Below, piece by piece: positions 46,751 through 54,185 of a stretch of DNA of 64,000 nucleotides. The position numbers and the translations under genes are program-made. Under the pieces are notes generated by a model that saw only the letters and a program-made list of their open reading frames with translations, made no database searches and had not been told where the DNA came from. The DNA is taken from positions 88,047-152,046 of the forward strand of contig CAWIMD010000011.1 of assembly GCA_963837165.1 (NCBI GenBank). The letters run 5' to 3'. The stretch comes from JAENWD01 sp963837165 (lineage in GTDB: Bacteria; Acidobacteriota; Vicinamibacteria; Vicinamibacterales; JAENWD01). How positions within the stretch are numbered: position 1 is the stretch's first letter; each line of letters opens with the position of its first letter.

Positions 46751-47496
46751 AGATTGCCACCTGGAACGTGAACGGCATCCGCGCCCGCTCGCCGCAGGTG
46801 CTCGACTGGATCGCCCGCGATCAGCCGGACATCGTCTGCCTGCAGGAGATCAAGGCGCGGCCCGACCAGCTGGCGGCGCTCCTGTTCGAGCCGGAGGGCT
46901 ACTGGTGCCGCTGGCACGGACACGGAGGCTATTCGGGCGTGGCCATCTTCGTGAGGCAGGGGTTCCGCACCGAGGCGCCGACGTTCGTCCATCCGGCGTT
47001 CGATTTCGAGTCCCGGGTCCTGGTGGCCGAATGGCCGGACCTGCGCGTCGCGTCGATCTACGTGCCGAACGGTGGCAAGGACTTTCCTGCCAAGATGCGG
47101 TTCCTCGACACGCTGGTCGGCTGGTCCTGCGACGTTCAGCGTGACGGTGCGGCGCTGGTCATCTGCGGCGACCTCAACGTGGCGCACACCGACAGGGACC
47201 TCCACCCGAAGGAGCGGAAGCCGGGCGCGATCGGCCAGCGGCCCGAGGAGCGGGCCGAGTTCGATCGCCTCCTGTCGCAGGGCCTGGTGGACGTCGGCCG
47301 CGCGCTCGCGCCGGACGACGAGCAGATGTTCTCGTGGTGGGCGCCGTGGCGGAACATGCGGCAGCGGAACATCGGCTGGCGCATCGATTACGTGCTCGCG
47401 TCCAGCGCACTGGCCGCTCGGGCGACCGCCTGCGCAGTCGCCGCCGACGTCGGCACGAGCGACCACGCGCCGGTGATGGCGACATTTGATGATTGA
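46747..47496 (+). CDS. xthA: Exodeoxyribonuclease III
   Basis: This 249-residue AP endonuclease/3'-5' exonuclease of base-excision repair shows MKIATWNVNGIRAR at the start, CLQEIKARPDQL with the metal-binding Glu, ASIYVPNGGK, GDLNVAHTDRDLH with the D-x-N pair, and NIGWRIDYVLAS then GTSDHAPVMATF with the catalytic Asp-His. Length is typical (about 250-260). It is the last gene of the copper-oxygenase/GH5 operon by overlap. Its final codons GAT GAT TGA are the beginning of the second composite inverted repeat. Confidence 0.95.
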   Translation: MKIATWNVNGIRARSPQVLDWIARDQPDIVCLQEIKARPDQLAALLFEPEGYWCRWHGHGGYSGVAIFVRQGFRTEAPTFVHPAFDFESRVLVAEWPDLRVASIYVPNGGKDFPAKMRFLDTLVGWSCDVQRDGAALVICGDLNVAHTDRDLHPKERKPGAIGQRPEERAEFDRLLSQGLVDVGRALAPDDEQMFSWWAPWRNMRQRNIGWRIDYVLASSALAARATACAVAADVGTSDHAPVMATFDD

Positions 47497-47702
47497 TTTG
47501 GGGAGATTGCGCGGGAATCGTCGGGGCTGGCGCCGCGGCGAAGCCGCGACGGCGCGGAACGAGGGCGCACAGAGATGAGAGCCCGCGTGATACCACCGAA
47601 GGCTCTCATCTCTGTGCGCCGTCGTTCCGCGCTGCCGGCCGCCTCGCGGCCGGCACCAGCCCTCGCCAATCTCCCGAATCAATCTGCGCAATCACCGTAA
47701 TC
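47491..47702. repeat. Composite long inverted repeat with nested hairpins, copy 2 (inverse orientation)
   Basis: Outer arms GATTGATTTGGGGAGATTG (47491-47509) and its complement ending at about 47684. Next are 11-bp arms at 47524-47534 / 47652-47662. Hairpins are CGCGGC-GAA-GCCGCG (47534-47548) and GCCGGCCGC-CTC-GCGGCCGGC (47634-47654). Inner 32-bp arms with one mismatch (47552-47583, 47601-47632) surround a 17-nt loop. The right border (AATCAATCTGCGCAATCACC) is the complement of the left border of copy 1, so it is the same element inverted, but its inner arms are unrelated in sequence. Confidence 0.9.
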
Positions 47703-47736
47703 CCTGTTCCTATCCCCTAATCCGCCCTGAATCCGT

Positions 47737-47742
47737 TAATCT
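47737..47742 (+). promoter_or_regulatory. -10 box, leaderless arrangement, TIM-barrel gene
   Basis: TAATCT ends 6 nt before the ATG at 47749; no Shine-Dalgarno is visible. Confidence 0.4.
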
Positions 47743-47748
47743 CTGCGC

Positions 47749-48828
47749 ATGTCGCATCCCGTCACGCGCCGCACCTTCCTCCACCAGACCGCAGCGGCGG
47801 CCGCTGCGGTTGCGCTGTCGCCCGTTTCGCGCCTGGAGGCAATCGGGCGGCACCGGCTGGGTCTCGACAATTTCGCCGTCCGCGCGATGGGCTGGAAGGC
47901 GCCGCGGCTCGTGGACTACGCCGCCTCGCTGGGGTGCACGTCGATGCTCATCAGCGACCTGGACGCGTTCGAGTCGCTCGATGCCGGGTACCTCGAAGGG
48001 ATTCGGGCGCGCGGAGACGCGAAGAACCTGAAGATTCACCTCGGGACGTGGAGCGTGTGTCCCACCTCGAAGGCGTTCAGGCCCAATCGCGGGACGGCGG
48101 ACGAACACCTCGCGCTCGGCATCCGCTCGGCCAGGGCGCTCGGCTCGCCCGTCATTCGCGTGGTGCTCGGCACCTGGGAGGACCGGCTGACCGACGGCGG
48201 CATCGAGCGGCACATGGAGAGCCTGCTCGGCGTCTGCCGGCGCGCCCGCTCGCAGGCGCTCGACGCGGGCGTGAAGATCGCAATCGAGAACCACGCCGGC
48301 GACATGCACTCCACGGAGCTGGCAGGCCTGGTGGCCGAAGCGGGCACGGACTACGTCGGCGTCAACCTCGATTCCGGCAACGCGCTCTGGACGCTCGAGG
48401 ACCCGCTCGACAACCTGAAGAACCTGGGAAAGTACGTGGCCACGACCAGCCTGCGCGACTCCGCGGTGTGGCAGACGGCCGACGGCGCGGCCGTGGCCTG
48501 GACGGCCATGGGCGAGGGGCAGATCGACCTGACGCAGTATTTTGCGACGTTCGATGCGCTCTGCCCCGGCGTGCCGGTGCACATCGAGACGATCTCCGGG
48601 TTCAACCGCGATATCCCGTACCTGAAGCCGGAGTTCTGGAAGGCGTGGCCGCACATGCCCGCCGAGCCGTTCGCGCACTTCCTGGCGCTGGCGCGCAACG
48701 GCACTGCACGCCAGACATTCAAGGCGCCCGATGGCGTGGACAAGACAAAGGCGGAACAGGACTACGAACGCGGCGAGATCGAGCGCAGCATCAAATACTG
48801 CAGGAACACGCTGGGGTTGGGAAACTGA
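47749..48828 (+). CDS. Tat-exported sugar-phosphate isomerase/epimerase-like TIM-barrel protein
   Basis: This 359-residue protein has a Tat signal (TRRTFLHQTAAAAAAVALSP). An xylose-isomerase-like AP2 barrel follows, with metal-site candidates VKIAIENHAGDMHS (Glu), GVNLDSGNALW (Asp), ATTSLRDSAV and HIETISGFNR (Glu). Family members isomerise or epimerise sugars or inositol derivatives. Exported members are common in Acidobacteria and Planctomycetes near carbohydrate genes. Substrate unknown. It stands alone between a composite repeat and a palindrome. Confidence 0.82.
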   Translation: MSHPVTRRTFLHQTAAAAAAVALSPVSRLEAIGRHRLGLDNFAVRAMGWKAPRLVDYAASLGCTSMLISDLDAFESLDAGYLEGIRARGDAKNLKIHLGTWSVCPTSKAFRPNRGTADEHLALGIRSARALGSPVIRVVLGTWEDRLTDGGIERHMESLLGVCRRARSQALDAGVKIAIENHAGDMHSTELAGLVAEAGTDYVGVNLDSGNALWTLEDPLDNLKNLGKYVATTSLRDSAVWQTADGAAVAWTAMGEGQIDLTQYFATFDALCPGVPVHIETISGFNRDIPYLKPEFWKAWPHMPAEPFAHFLALARNGTARQTFKAPDGVDKTKAEQDYERGEIERSIKYCRNTLGLGN

Positions 48829-48833
48829 CGGGT

Positions 48834-48857
48834 GGCCGAACTGAAGTTCGGCCCTAC
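48834..48857. repeat. REP-like palindrome, GAAC variant
   Basis: GGCCGAACTGAAGTTCGGCC followed by CTAC. It shares the central CTGAAG and the CTAC tail of the palindromes at 12246, 12332, 36520 and 60535, but both arms are changed in a complementary way. Confidence 0.85.
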
Positions 48858-48868
48858 GAGGCGCCTCA

Positions 48869-48962
48869 CCGCACCCAGCACCCAGCACCCAGCACCCAGC
48901 ACCGCACCCTCAGCACCCGGCACCCGGCACCGCACCCAGCACCCCGCACCCGGCACCCAGCA
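48869..48962. repeat. CACCCAG/CACCCGG tandem array
   Basis: About a dozen degenerate copies of GCACCCAGCACCC lie between the TIM-barrel gene and the convergent zinc-ribbon gene. The opposite strand is rich in GGTGCTGGGTGC, with runs of three G. Confidence 0.85.
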
Positions 48963-48977
48963 CTTCGCGGGTGCAGT

Positions 48978-49382
48978 CTACTTGAACAGGTCGTCGAACG
49001 CCTTCCGCGCCGAGTTGGGCGCCGGCGATCCCGTCTGCCGCTCGACGCGCACGGTGGGATGGAACAGGTCGCAGGTGTTCCGCTGATCCTTGGGAGACAC
49101 CCGCGCCGGGATCTTTTCCCGGCACTCGAACCGGGCGCCGGGGTCGAATGACTGGCACTGCACGCACGAACGCAGGTCCACGCCGCAGCGCTTGCACTGG
49201 CTCTCGTAGGCGACTTCCGCGCCCACCACGTGGCCGCAGCGCGTGCAGCGGATGACGTGCTCGAATCCCGGCATGTTCGGCACGCGGAACTCGCGCGGCG
49301 GCCGGTCTTCCGGCGGCTTCGGCTTCGGGGCCTCGCGCGGCTCGTCCTGATAGCCGCGCTGACGGTACTTCCTATCGGACAC
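48978..49382 (-). CDS. Zinc-ribbon protein with cysteine-rich C-terminus
   Basis: This 134-residue cytoplasmic protein has a charged Pro-rich N-terminus (EPREAPKPKPPEDRP). A zinc ribbon follows, CTRCGHVVG with CKRCGVDL, then a second group CVQCQSF, FECREKI and NTCDLFHP that may bind another metal. Function unknown; DNA or protein binding is possible. The GTG start is fixed by an excellent AGGAGGA site 6-7 nt upstream, which rules out the longer frame. It overlaps the WD40 gene by 11 bp. Confidence 0.7.
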   Translation of the reverse strand: MSDRKYRQRGYQDEPREAPKPKPPEDRPPREFRVPNMPGFEHVIRCTRCGHVVGAEVAYESQCKRCGVDLRSCVQCQSFDPGARFECREKIPARVSPKDQRNTCDLFHPTVRVERQTGSPAPNSARKAFDDLFK

Positions 49383-50238
49383 CTGAGTCCTCCTGGTCGA
49401 CGGTCCAGACCTGGATGCCGCGTGCGCCACCCCAGAGCGCCAGCACCGCGTGCGCGTCGGGTGCCCATGCGAGAGCGCGTACGTCGCCGCGCGTGGGAAC
49501 CTGGCCGGTGACCGCGAGCGTGCCGGCATCGAGCAGGTACATGGCCGCCGGATGCGCGAACGACGCGGGATCCGCCGCGCCGGCCGCGAGCCGCCGGCCG
49601 TCGGCCGACAGCGCCAATGCCGTGATCACGAACGGCTGGCGAGGCGACGTGCGCAGGCGCGTGCCGCTCGACGCGTCCCAGGCCGACACCGTCTCGCCGG
49701 CGCCGCCCGTGTAGAGCGTCCGCCCATCAGGAGACCACGCGAGGGCGAACTCTGCGTGCGTCGGCGCGTCGATCGTCCGTTCGCGCGTCCAGCCGGCCGT
49801 CTCCCACAGCACGATGTCGTTGTCCCCGCCCGCCGTCGCGAGCCGCGTGCCGTCGGGCGAGAACCTCACGGCGGTGACGTCGCCCACATGGGCGTCGAGC
49901 GTGCGAAGGAGATGTCCGGTTGCCGCCTCGATCAGCCGCACGCCACCACGACTGTCACCCACGGCCCAGAGACGGCCGTCGGGTGAAAAGCCCAGCGATG
50001 CGGCCGGGCATGGCGGCTCGAGCTGCGGACCCGGTGGTCCCTTGCGCGGCGTCGGGTCGGGCCAGGCAATGGTCCAGCCACCGACTGATGGGCCGTATGC
50101 AGCCACCGTGTGCTGGTCCGGGCACACGGTCATTCGAGTGAGGGCCAGGTCCGGGCCGATCACGCTCACCGTGGGACCGTCTGCCAGGGCCGCCATCCAC
50201 AGGATCGCGACACAGCCGGCCCGCCACACGTCAGGCAC
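49372..50238 (-). CDS. WD40-repeat protein
   Basis: This 288-residue protein has a signal-like N-terminus (GCVAILWMAALADGP) and about six WD40-type blades. Each has an FSPDG or WSPDG turn, for example AVRFSPDGTRLATAGGDND and LAWSPDGRTLYTGGAGE. Probably a six- or seven-blade propeller for protein contacts in the periplasm. Overlaps both neighbours (11 bp with the zinc-ribbon gene, 8 bp with the dioxygenase gene), so the three are translated together. Its job is unknown. Confidence 0.75.
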   Translation of the reverse strand: MPDVWRAGCVAILWMAALADGPTVSVIGPDLALTRMTVCPDQHTVAAYGPSVGGWTIAWPDPTPRKGPPGPQLEPPCPAASLGFSPDGRLWAVGDSRGGVRLIEAATGHLLRTLDAHVGDVTAVRFSPDGTRLATAGGDNDIVLWETAGWTRERTIDAPTHAEFALAWSPDGRTLYTGGAGETVSAWDASSGTRLRTSPRQPFVITALALSADGRRLAAGAADPASFAHPAAMYLLDAGTLAVTGQVPTRGDVRALAWAPDAHAVLALWGGARGIQVWTVDQEDSGVR

Positions 50239-50863
50239 GCTCCAGGACGAGCTCGAACGTCACGTTCGCCACTGGCTGCCCCGGGTCGCCGGTCAGCAGG
50301 ACCGGGCGAACGAGCTCCCGGCTGTGGACGAGCGGATCGTTGCGAAACTTTCGATCGGGGTCTCCCTCGAAGGCCGGATCCGTCGCGAAGTACAGCTGCG
50401 TCACGAGCGGCCGGCACCCCGGCGCGCGGATCAGGTAGTGCACGTGTTGCGCGACGCGATCCGGGTAATGTCCTGGCATCACCGTCTCGACCGCGTAACG
50501 GCCCTCGCTGCCGGGGTTGATGGTCGTTCTGTAGCGGTAGCCGTCCAGATCGTAGTGGCCGTGGTAATCGGCCTGCCAGATCTCGACGGTCGCGTCAGAG
50601 CGCAATTCCCCTCGGGTGTCGAAGACGGTGCCGGAAATGTGAAGAGGCAAACCCGCATCGCCCGGTGCGCGCAACATGGTGCCTGCCGGGGCGCCGCGGC
50701 GATAGAACGGGCCGAGCTCGTTGGCCGGCGTGGGCGCGCGCGCGGCCTGCTCGGCCGCCATCAGCGCATCCACGAAGAATCGGCCGAAGAGCGGCGTTGC
50801 GGTGAGCGCGCCGGCAGCGGCACAGCGGTACAACACCTCCCGGCGATTCAACGGCGCTGGCAT
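50231..50863 (-). CDS. Tat-exported intradiol ring-cleavage dioxygenase-like protein
   Basis: This 210-residue protein has a Tat-like start (LNRREVLYRCAAAGALTATP). The intradiol dioxygenase core shows VEIWQADYHGHYDLDGYRYR (first Tyr ligand) and MPGHYPDRVAQHVHYLI, carrying the second Tyr and two His ligands to Fe3+. The family cleaves catechols between the hydroxyl groups. Export is odd for the classic beta-ketoadipate enzymes, and no partner pathway gene is near. It may act on aromatic polymers outside the cytoplasm. It is first in the operon with the WD40 and zinc-ribbon genes, preceded by TATTGT 6 nt from ATG. Confidence 0.82.
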   Translation of the reverse strand: MPAPLNRREVLYRCAAAGALTATPLFGRFFVDALMAAEQAARAPTPANELGPFYRRGAPAGTMLRAPGDAGLPLHISGTVFDTRGELRSDATVEIWQADYHGHYDLDGYRYRTTINPGSEGRYAVETVMPGHYPDRVAQHVHYLIRAPGCRPLVTQLYFATDPAFEGDPDRKFRNDPLVHSRELVRPVLLTGDPGQPVANVTFELVLERA

Positions 50864-50869
50864 GCGGGC

Positions 50870-50875
50870 ACAATA
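50870..50875 (-). promoter_or_regulatory. -10 box, leaderless arrangement, dioxygenase operon
   Basis: On the minus strand TATTGT ends 6 nt before the ATG at 50863; no Shine-Dalgarno is visible. Confidence 0.5.
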
Positions 50876-50902
50876 CGCTCGCGCTGGCGCGTCGTCAATT
50901 CA

Positions 50903-50947
50903 GGTTTTCCCTATCCTCCCATCCTCCCATCCTCCTATCCTCCCAGT
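50903..50947. repeat. TCCTATCCTCCCATCC tandem array
   Basis: Reverse complement of the 7021-7078 array, here forming the whole region before the ATG of the dehydrogenase-like gene. A TATCCT at 50936-50941 inside it lies 6 nt before that ATG and could serve as its -10 box. Confidence 0.85.
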
Positions 50948-51832
50948 ATGAACCTCACTCTTCTCGGCCTCGGACAGATGGGCAGCGGCATCGCCCGCAC
51001 AATTCTGACGAGAGGCCATGCGCTCACCGTCTGGAATCGCACGCCGGCTCGTGCGCTGCCGTTTGCCGCCGAAGGCGCCCGCGTGGCCCGGACGCTCGTG
51101 GAGGCGGTCTCCGGCGCGGACGTCGTGCTCACCGTACTCTCGGACGACGCGGCGGTGACCGCCGTGGTCGAAGGCAGCAGCGGCCTGCTGGCGTCGATGC
51201 CGCGGGGAGCCGTGCACGCGTCGCTCAGCACGATCAGCGTCGCGCTCGCCCGCAGGCTGGCCGCGGCGCATGCGAGCATCGGACAGGGTTACGTGTCGGC
51301 GCCCGTCTTCGGGCGTCCGGCGGCGGCGGCCGCCGGCCAGCTGCTGGTCGTCGCGGCCGGCCTGGCCGAACACACGACCAACGCCCGGCCCGCGCTGGAG
51401 GCCGTCGGGCGCCAGCTCGTCGTGCTCGGGGAATCACCCGAGCAGGCCAACGCGCTCAAACTCGGTGGCAACTTCCTCATCGCGGCCATGATCGAGGCGC
51501 TGGGTGAAGCATTCGCCCTGGTGAGGCGGCACGGTGTCGAGGCGGCGACCTTCCTGGACGTGGTCAATGGGGGGCTGTTCAAGTCGCCCGTCTATGAGGC
51601 CTACGGCACGATCATCGCGGAGCGGCGCTACTCGCCGCCCGGCTTCGCGCTGCCCCTCGGCCTCAAGGACGTGCGACTGGTGCTCGCGGCCGCGGATGCC
51701 GCGGCGGTCCCGATGCCGCTTGCCAGCCTCGTGCACGACCATCTCGTCACGGCGCTCGCCCGCGGCAAGGGCGGGCTCGACTGGGCGGCGCTCGGAGAGC
51801 TCATTGCGGAGGACGCGGGGCTCTCGGAATAG
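50948..51832 (+). CDS. NAD(P)-dependent 3-hydroxyisobutyrate dehydrogenase-like protein
   Basis: This 294-residue beta-hydroxyacid dehydrogenase has an N-terminal Rossmann motif LLGLGQMGSGIARTILTRGH. The substrate-binding segment is less standard (YVSAPVFGRPAAAAAGQL). The catalytic Lys is in ALKLGGNFLIAAMIEALGEA. The C-terminal LGLKDVRLVLAAADAAAVPMP is typical of the NAD_binding_11 domain. Substrate uncertain; glyoxylate/succinic semialdehyde reductase activity is common in this subgroup. The frame is open far upstream but begins sensibly at ATG 50948, just after the tandem array. Confidence 0.85.
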   Translation: MNLTLLGLGQMGSGIARTILTRGHALTVWNRTPARALPFAAEGARVARTLVEAVSGADVVLTVLSDDAAVTAVVEGSSGLLASMPRGAVHASLSTISVALARRLAAAHASIGQGYVSAPVFGRPAAAAAGQLLVVAAGLAEHTTNARPALEAVGRQLVVLGESPEQANALKLGGNFLIAAMIEALGEAFALVRRHGVEAATFLDVVNGGLFKSPVYEAYGTIIAERRYSPPGFALPLGLKDVRLVLAAADAAAVPMPLASLVHDHLVTALARGKGGLDWAALGELIAEDAGLSE

Positions 51833-51904
51833 ACCAGACAAGGGGATAGACCGTTTCGATTAGGAAGAACCCGCGGCGGCATTTTCCCCGCCGAACTTCC
51901 CGCA

Positions 51905-51916
51905 CCGCAAGTGCGG
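51905..51916. promoter_or_regulatory. Inverted repeat upstream of hydrogenase sigma-54 promoter
   Basis: CCGCA-AG-TGCGG lies about 70 bp above the -24 box at 51988, a usual distance for an NtrC/HoxA-type enhancer-binding site. No regulator gene is in the window, so the role is inferred from position. Confidence 0.3.
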
Positions 51917-51987
51917 AAACATCCCCGCTGTTGCGCGGTTCGCCGACAGGATCCGTGCGGCTTCTCAGCATCATCATTATTTGAGCT

Positions 51988-52002
51988 TGGTACGCATGTT
52001 GC
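51988..52002 (+). promoter_or_regulatory. sigma-54 promoter of the hydrogenase structural operon
   Basis: TGGTACGCATGTTGC matches the TGGCACG-N4-TTGC pattern with GG and GC 10 bp apart. Transcription would begin near 52014, about 95 nt before the small-subunit ATG. The same type of site precedes hypF. Confidence 0.6.
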
Positions 52003-52108
52003 GCCGGGATCACGCGACGCCGGCGCGAGCGTGAGGGGACGGCCACACCCTCCGGACGTCGCGCGCCTCATGGTCGCTCCCGACCAGGATTGTTTCCGCG
52101 AGGTGCCG

Positions 52109-53284
52109 ATGCGTTCCAAGAGTACTCTTCTTCCTGCCACAGTCCCGGAGCCGTCCTCCGCGCCCGCGCCAGCAGGAGCCGGCGTCAGCCGGCGCGATTT
52201 CGTCAAGGCGGTCATGATGGCCGCTGCCTCGGTCGGCCTCTCCTCAGCCGCCGCCGTGCGGATCGTGGAAGCCGCCGAGGCCGGTCTGAAGCCCTCGATC
52301 ATCTGGCTGCACTTCCAGGAGTGCACGGGGTGCACCGAGTCGCTGCTCCGCACGTCGCATCCCGCCGTTTCCGAGCTGATTCTCGATCTGGTGTCGCTCG
52401 ACTACCACGAGACGCTGTTTGCGGCAGCCGGCCATCAGGCCGAAGCCGCCCTGAAAGACGCCATGGCCCGCCACGACGGCAAGTACATCTGCGTCGTCGA
52501 GGGCGCCATCCCGACCAGGGACGGCGGCATCTACTGCATGGTGGGCGGGCGCACGGCGCTGGACATCCTGAAGGACGTGGGCGGTCACGCGGGCCTGGTG
52601 GTGGCGATTGGATCCTGCGCGTCCTGGGGTGGGATTCCGTCAGCCGACCCGAACCCGACGGGCGCCACGGGCGCACCCATGGTTCTCGAGGGCACGAAGG
52701 TGGTCACGATCCCCGGCTGCCCCGCCAATCCCTACAACCTGCTGGGCGTCGTCCTGCAGTTCGCGACGCTGGGCACGCTGCCCGAGCTGGACCAGTACGG
52801 CCGGCCGATGTTCGCCTACGGCCGCACGATCCACGAGCACTGCCCCCGCCGCGCGCACTTCGACGCGGGCCGCTTCGCCCAGCAGTTCGGCGACGAGGGC
52901 CATCGCCTCGGCTACTGCCTCTACAAGCTGGGATGCAAGGGGCCACAGACGCACGCGAACTGCTCCACGCTCTCTTTCGGCGAAGTGCCGGACTGCTGGC
53001 CCATCGGGATCGGCCACCCGTGCGTCGGCTGCACGGAGCAGACGATCGCCTTCCGTGTGCCGATGCACACCACCGTGACCATCGACCGGCCGGTGCCGCC
53101 CGACACGTACGCGCCGATCCATGCGCCGCAGGGCGGAATCAGCCCGATCGCGACCGGCGTGGCCGGCGTGATTGGTGGGGCGCTCGCGGGCGCCGGCTGG
53201 GCGCTCGCGCGGTCGGTCGATCGCGACGAGGGCGGCGGACAGACGCCGCCCGAGGCGCCCGGGCCCGATCGGCCGGCGGAGTAG
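52109..53284 (+). CDS. hybO: [NiFe] hydrogenase small subunit, group 1
   Basis: This 391-residue protein carries three Fe-S clusters from the NiFe site toward HybA. A Tat signal SRRDFVKAVMMAAASVG (about 27-43) exports it together with the large subunit. The proximal cluster motif is FQECTGCTESLLR (about 71-83) with GSCASWGG. Distal and medial clusters use HEHCPRRAHFDAG, LGCKGPQTHANC and CWPIGIGHPCVGC. Gly between the two Cys (CTGC) marks the standard four-Cys proximal cluster, unlike the six-Cys O2-tolerant type (CTCC). A C-terminal helix (PIATGVAGVIGGALAGAGWA) anchors it. ATG 52109 has GAGGTG 5 nt upstream. 4 bp from hybA. Confidence 0.93.
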   Translation: MRSKSTLLPATVPEPSSAPAPAGAGVSRRDFVKAVMMAAASVGLSSAAAVRIVEAAEAGLKPSIIWLHFQECTGCTESLLRTSHPAVSELILDLVSLDYHETLFAAAGHQAEAALKDAMARHDGKYICVVEGAIPTRDGGIYCMVGGRTALDILKDVGGHAGLVVAIGSCASWGGIPSADPNPTGATGAPMVLEGTKVVTIPGCPANPYNLLGVVLQFATLGTLPELDQYGRPMFAYGRTIHEHCPRRAHFDAGRFAQQFGDEGHRLGYCLYKLGCKGPQTHANCSTLSFGEVPDCWPIGIGHPCVGCTEQTIAFRVPMHTTVTIDRPVPPDTYAPIHAPQGGISPIATGVAGVIGGALAGAGWALARSVDRDEGGGQTPPEAPGPDRPAE

Positions 53285-53288
53285 CGCC

Positions 53289-54185
53289 ATGGGCATCACA
53301 CGACGACAGGCGCTCGGCGTGTTCGCGGCGGCAGGTGCGTCGGTCGGCGCATCCGTGGCGCCCGCACGCGCATCGACCGAGGACCTCACGCCGCCAGCCG
53401 ACGCGCTGGGACTGCTCTACGACGCGACGCGCTGCATCGGCTGCAAGGCGTGCATGGTGGCCTGCGCCGAGAGCAACGCGCTCGTGCCCGACACGTCGCA
53501 GGCGCCGGGCGGCCTCTGGCAGATGCCGCTCGATCTGAACGCGCAGACGAAGACGATCATCAAGCTGTACAAGGGCGACGGCGAGGAATCGTTCTTCAAG
53601 GCCCAGTGCATGCACTGCCTCGACCCGGCCTGCGCGAATGCCTGCATGCTCGGGGCGCTGCAGAAGCGTGAGCACGGGATCGTGAGCTACGACCCGGACC
53701 GCTGCATCGGCTGCCGGTACTGCGAGATCGCCTGCCCGTTCAACATCCCGAAATTCGAGTGGGCCTCCAACACGCCGAAAATCGTCAAGTGCGAGCTGTG
53801 CCGCCACCGCATTGCCCTGGGCGGTCAGCCCGGCTGCACGCAGGCGTGCCCGCGGCAGGCCGTGATCTTCGGGCAGCGCAAGGACCTGCTCGAGGACGCG
53901 CACCGCCGGATTGCGGAGCACCCGGACCGCTACGTGCCGAAGGTCTACGGCGAGCACGACGGTGGCGGGACGCAGGTGCTGTACCTGTCGCACGTGCCGT
54001 TCGAGAAGCTCGGGCTCCCCACGCTCGACACGACCGCCGTGCCCGTTCCCCAGCGGGCGCTGCAGGCCATGCTGTACCGGGGATTCGCGGCGCCGCTGGC
54101 GCTCTATGGAGCCCTGGCCGCGGTGATGATCCGCAACAGGCGCAGGGGCCACGAGGACGAGGCCGCCCCGGAGGAGACCCGATGA
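53289..54185 (+). CDS. hybA: Hydrogenase-2 type ferredoxin subunit HybA
   Basis: This 298-residue periplasmic ferredoxin has a Tat signal (TRRQALGVFAAAGASVGA). Cys groups for four [4Fe-4S] clusters are CIGCKACMVAC, CMHCLDPACANACMLGA, CIGCRYCEIACPFNIPKFEW and CELCRHR with CTQACPRQAV. A C-terminal helix (RGFAAPLALYGALAAVMIRN) is typical of HybA. It links the hydrogenase small subunit with the quinone-reactive HybB. Its ATGA end overlaps the hybB start. Confidence 0.92.
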   Translation: MGITRRQALGVFAAAGASVGASVAPARASTEDLTPPADALGLLYDATRCIGCKACMVACAESNALVPDTSQAPGGLWQMPLDLNAQTKTIIKLYKGDGEESFFKAQCMHCLDPACANACMLGALQKREHGIVSYDPDRCIGCRYCEIACPFNIPKFEWASNTPKIVKCELCRHRIALGGQPGCTQACPRQAVIFGQRKDLLEDAHRRIAEHPDRYVPKVYGEHDGGGTQVLYLSHVPFEKLGLPTLDTTAVPVPQRALQAMLYRGFAAPLALYGALAAVMIRNRRRGHEDEAAPEETR

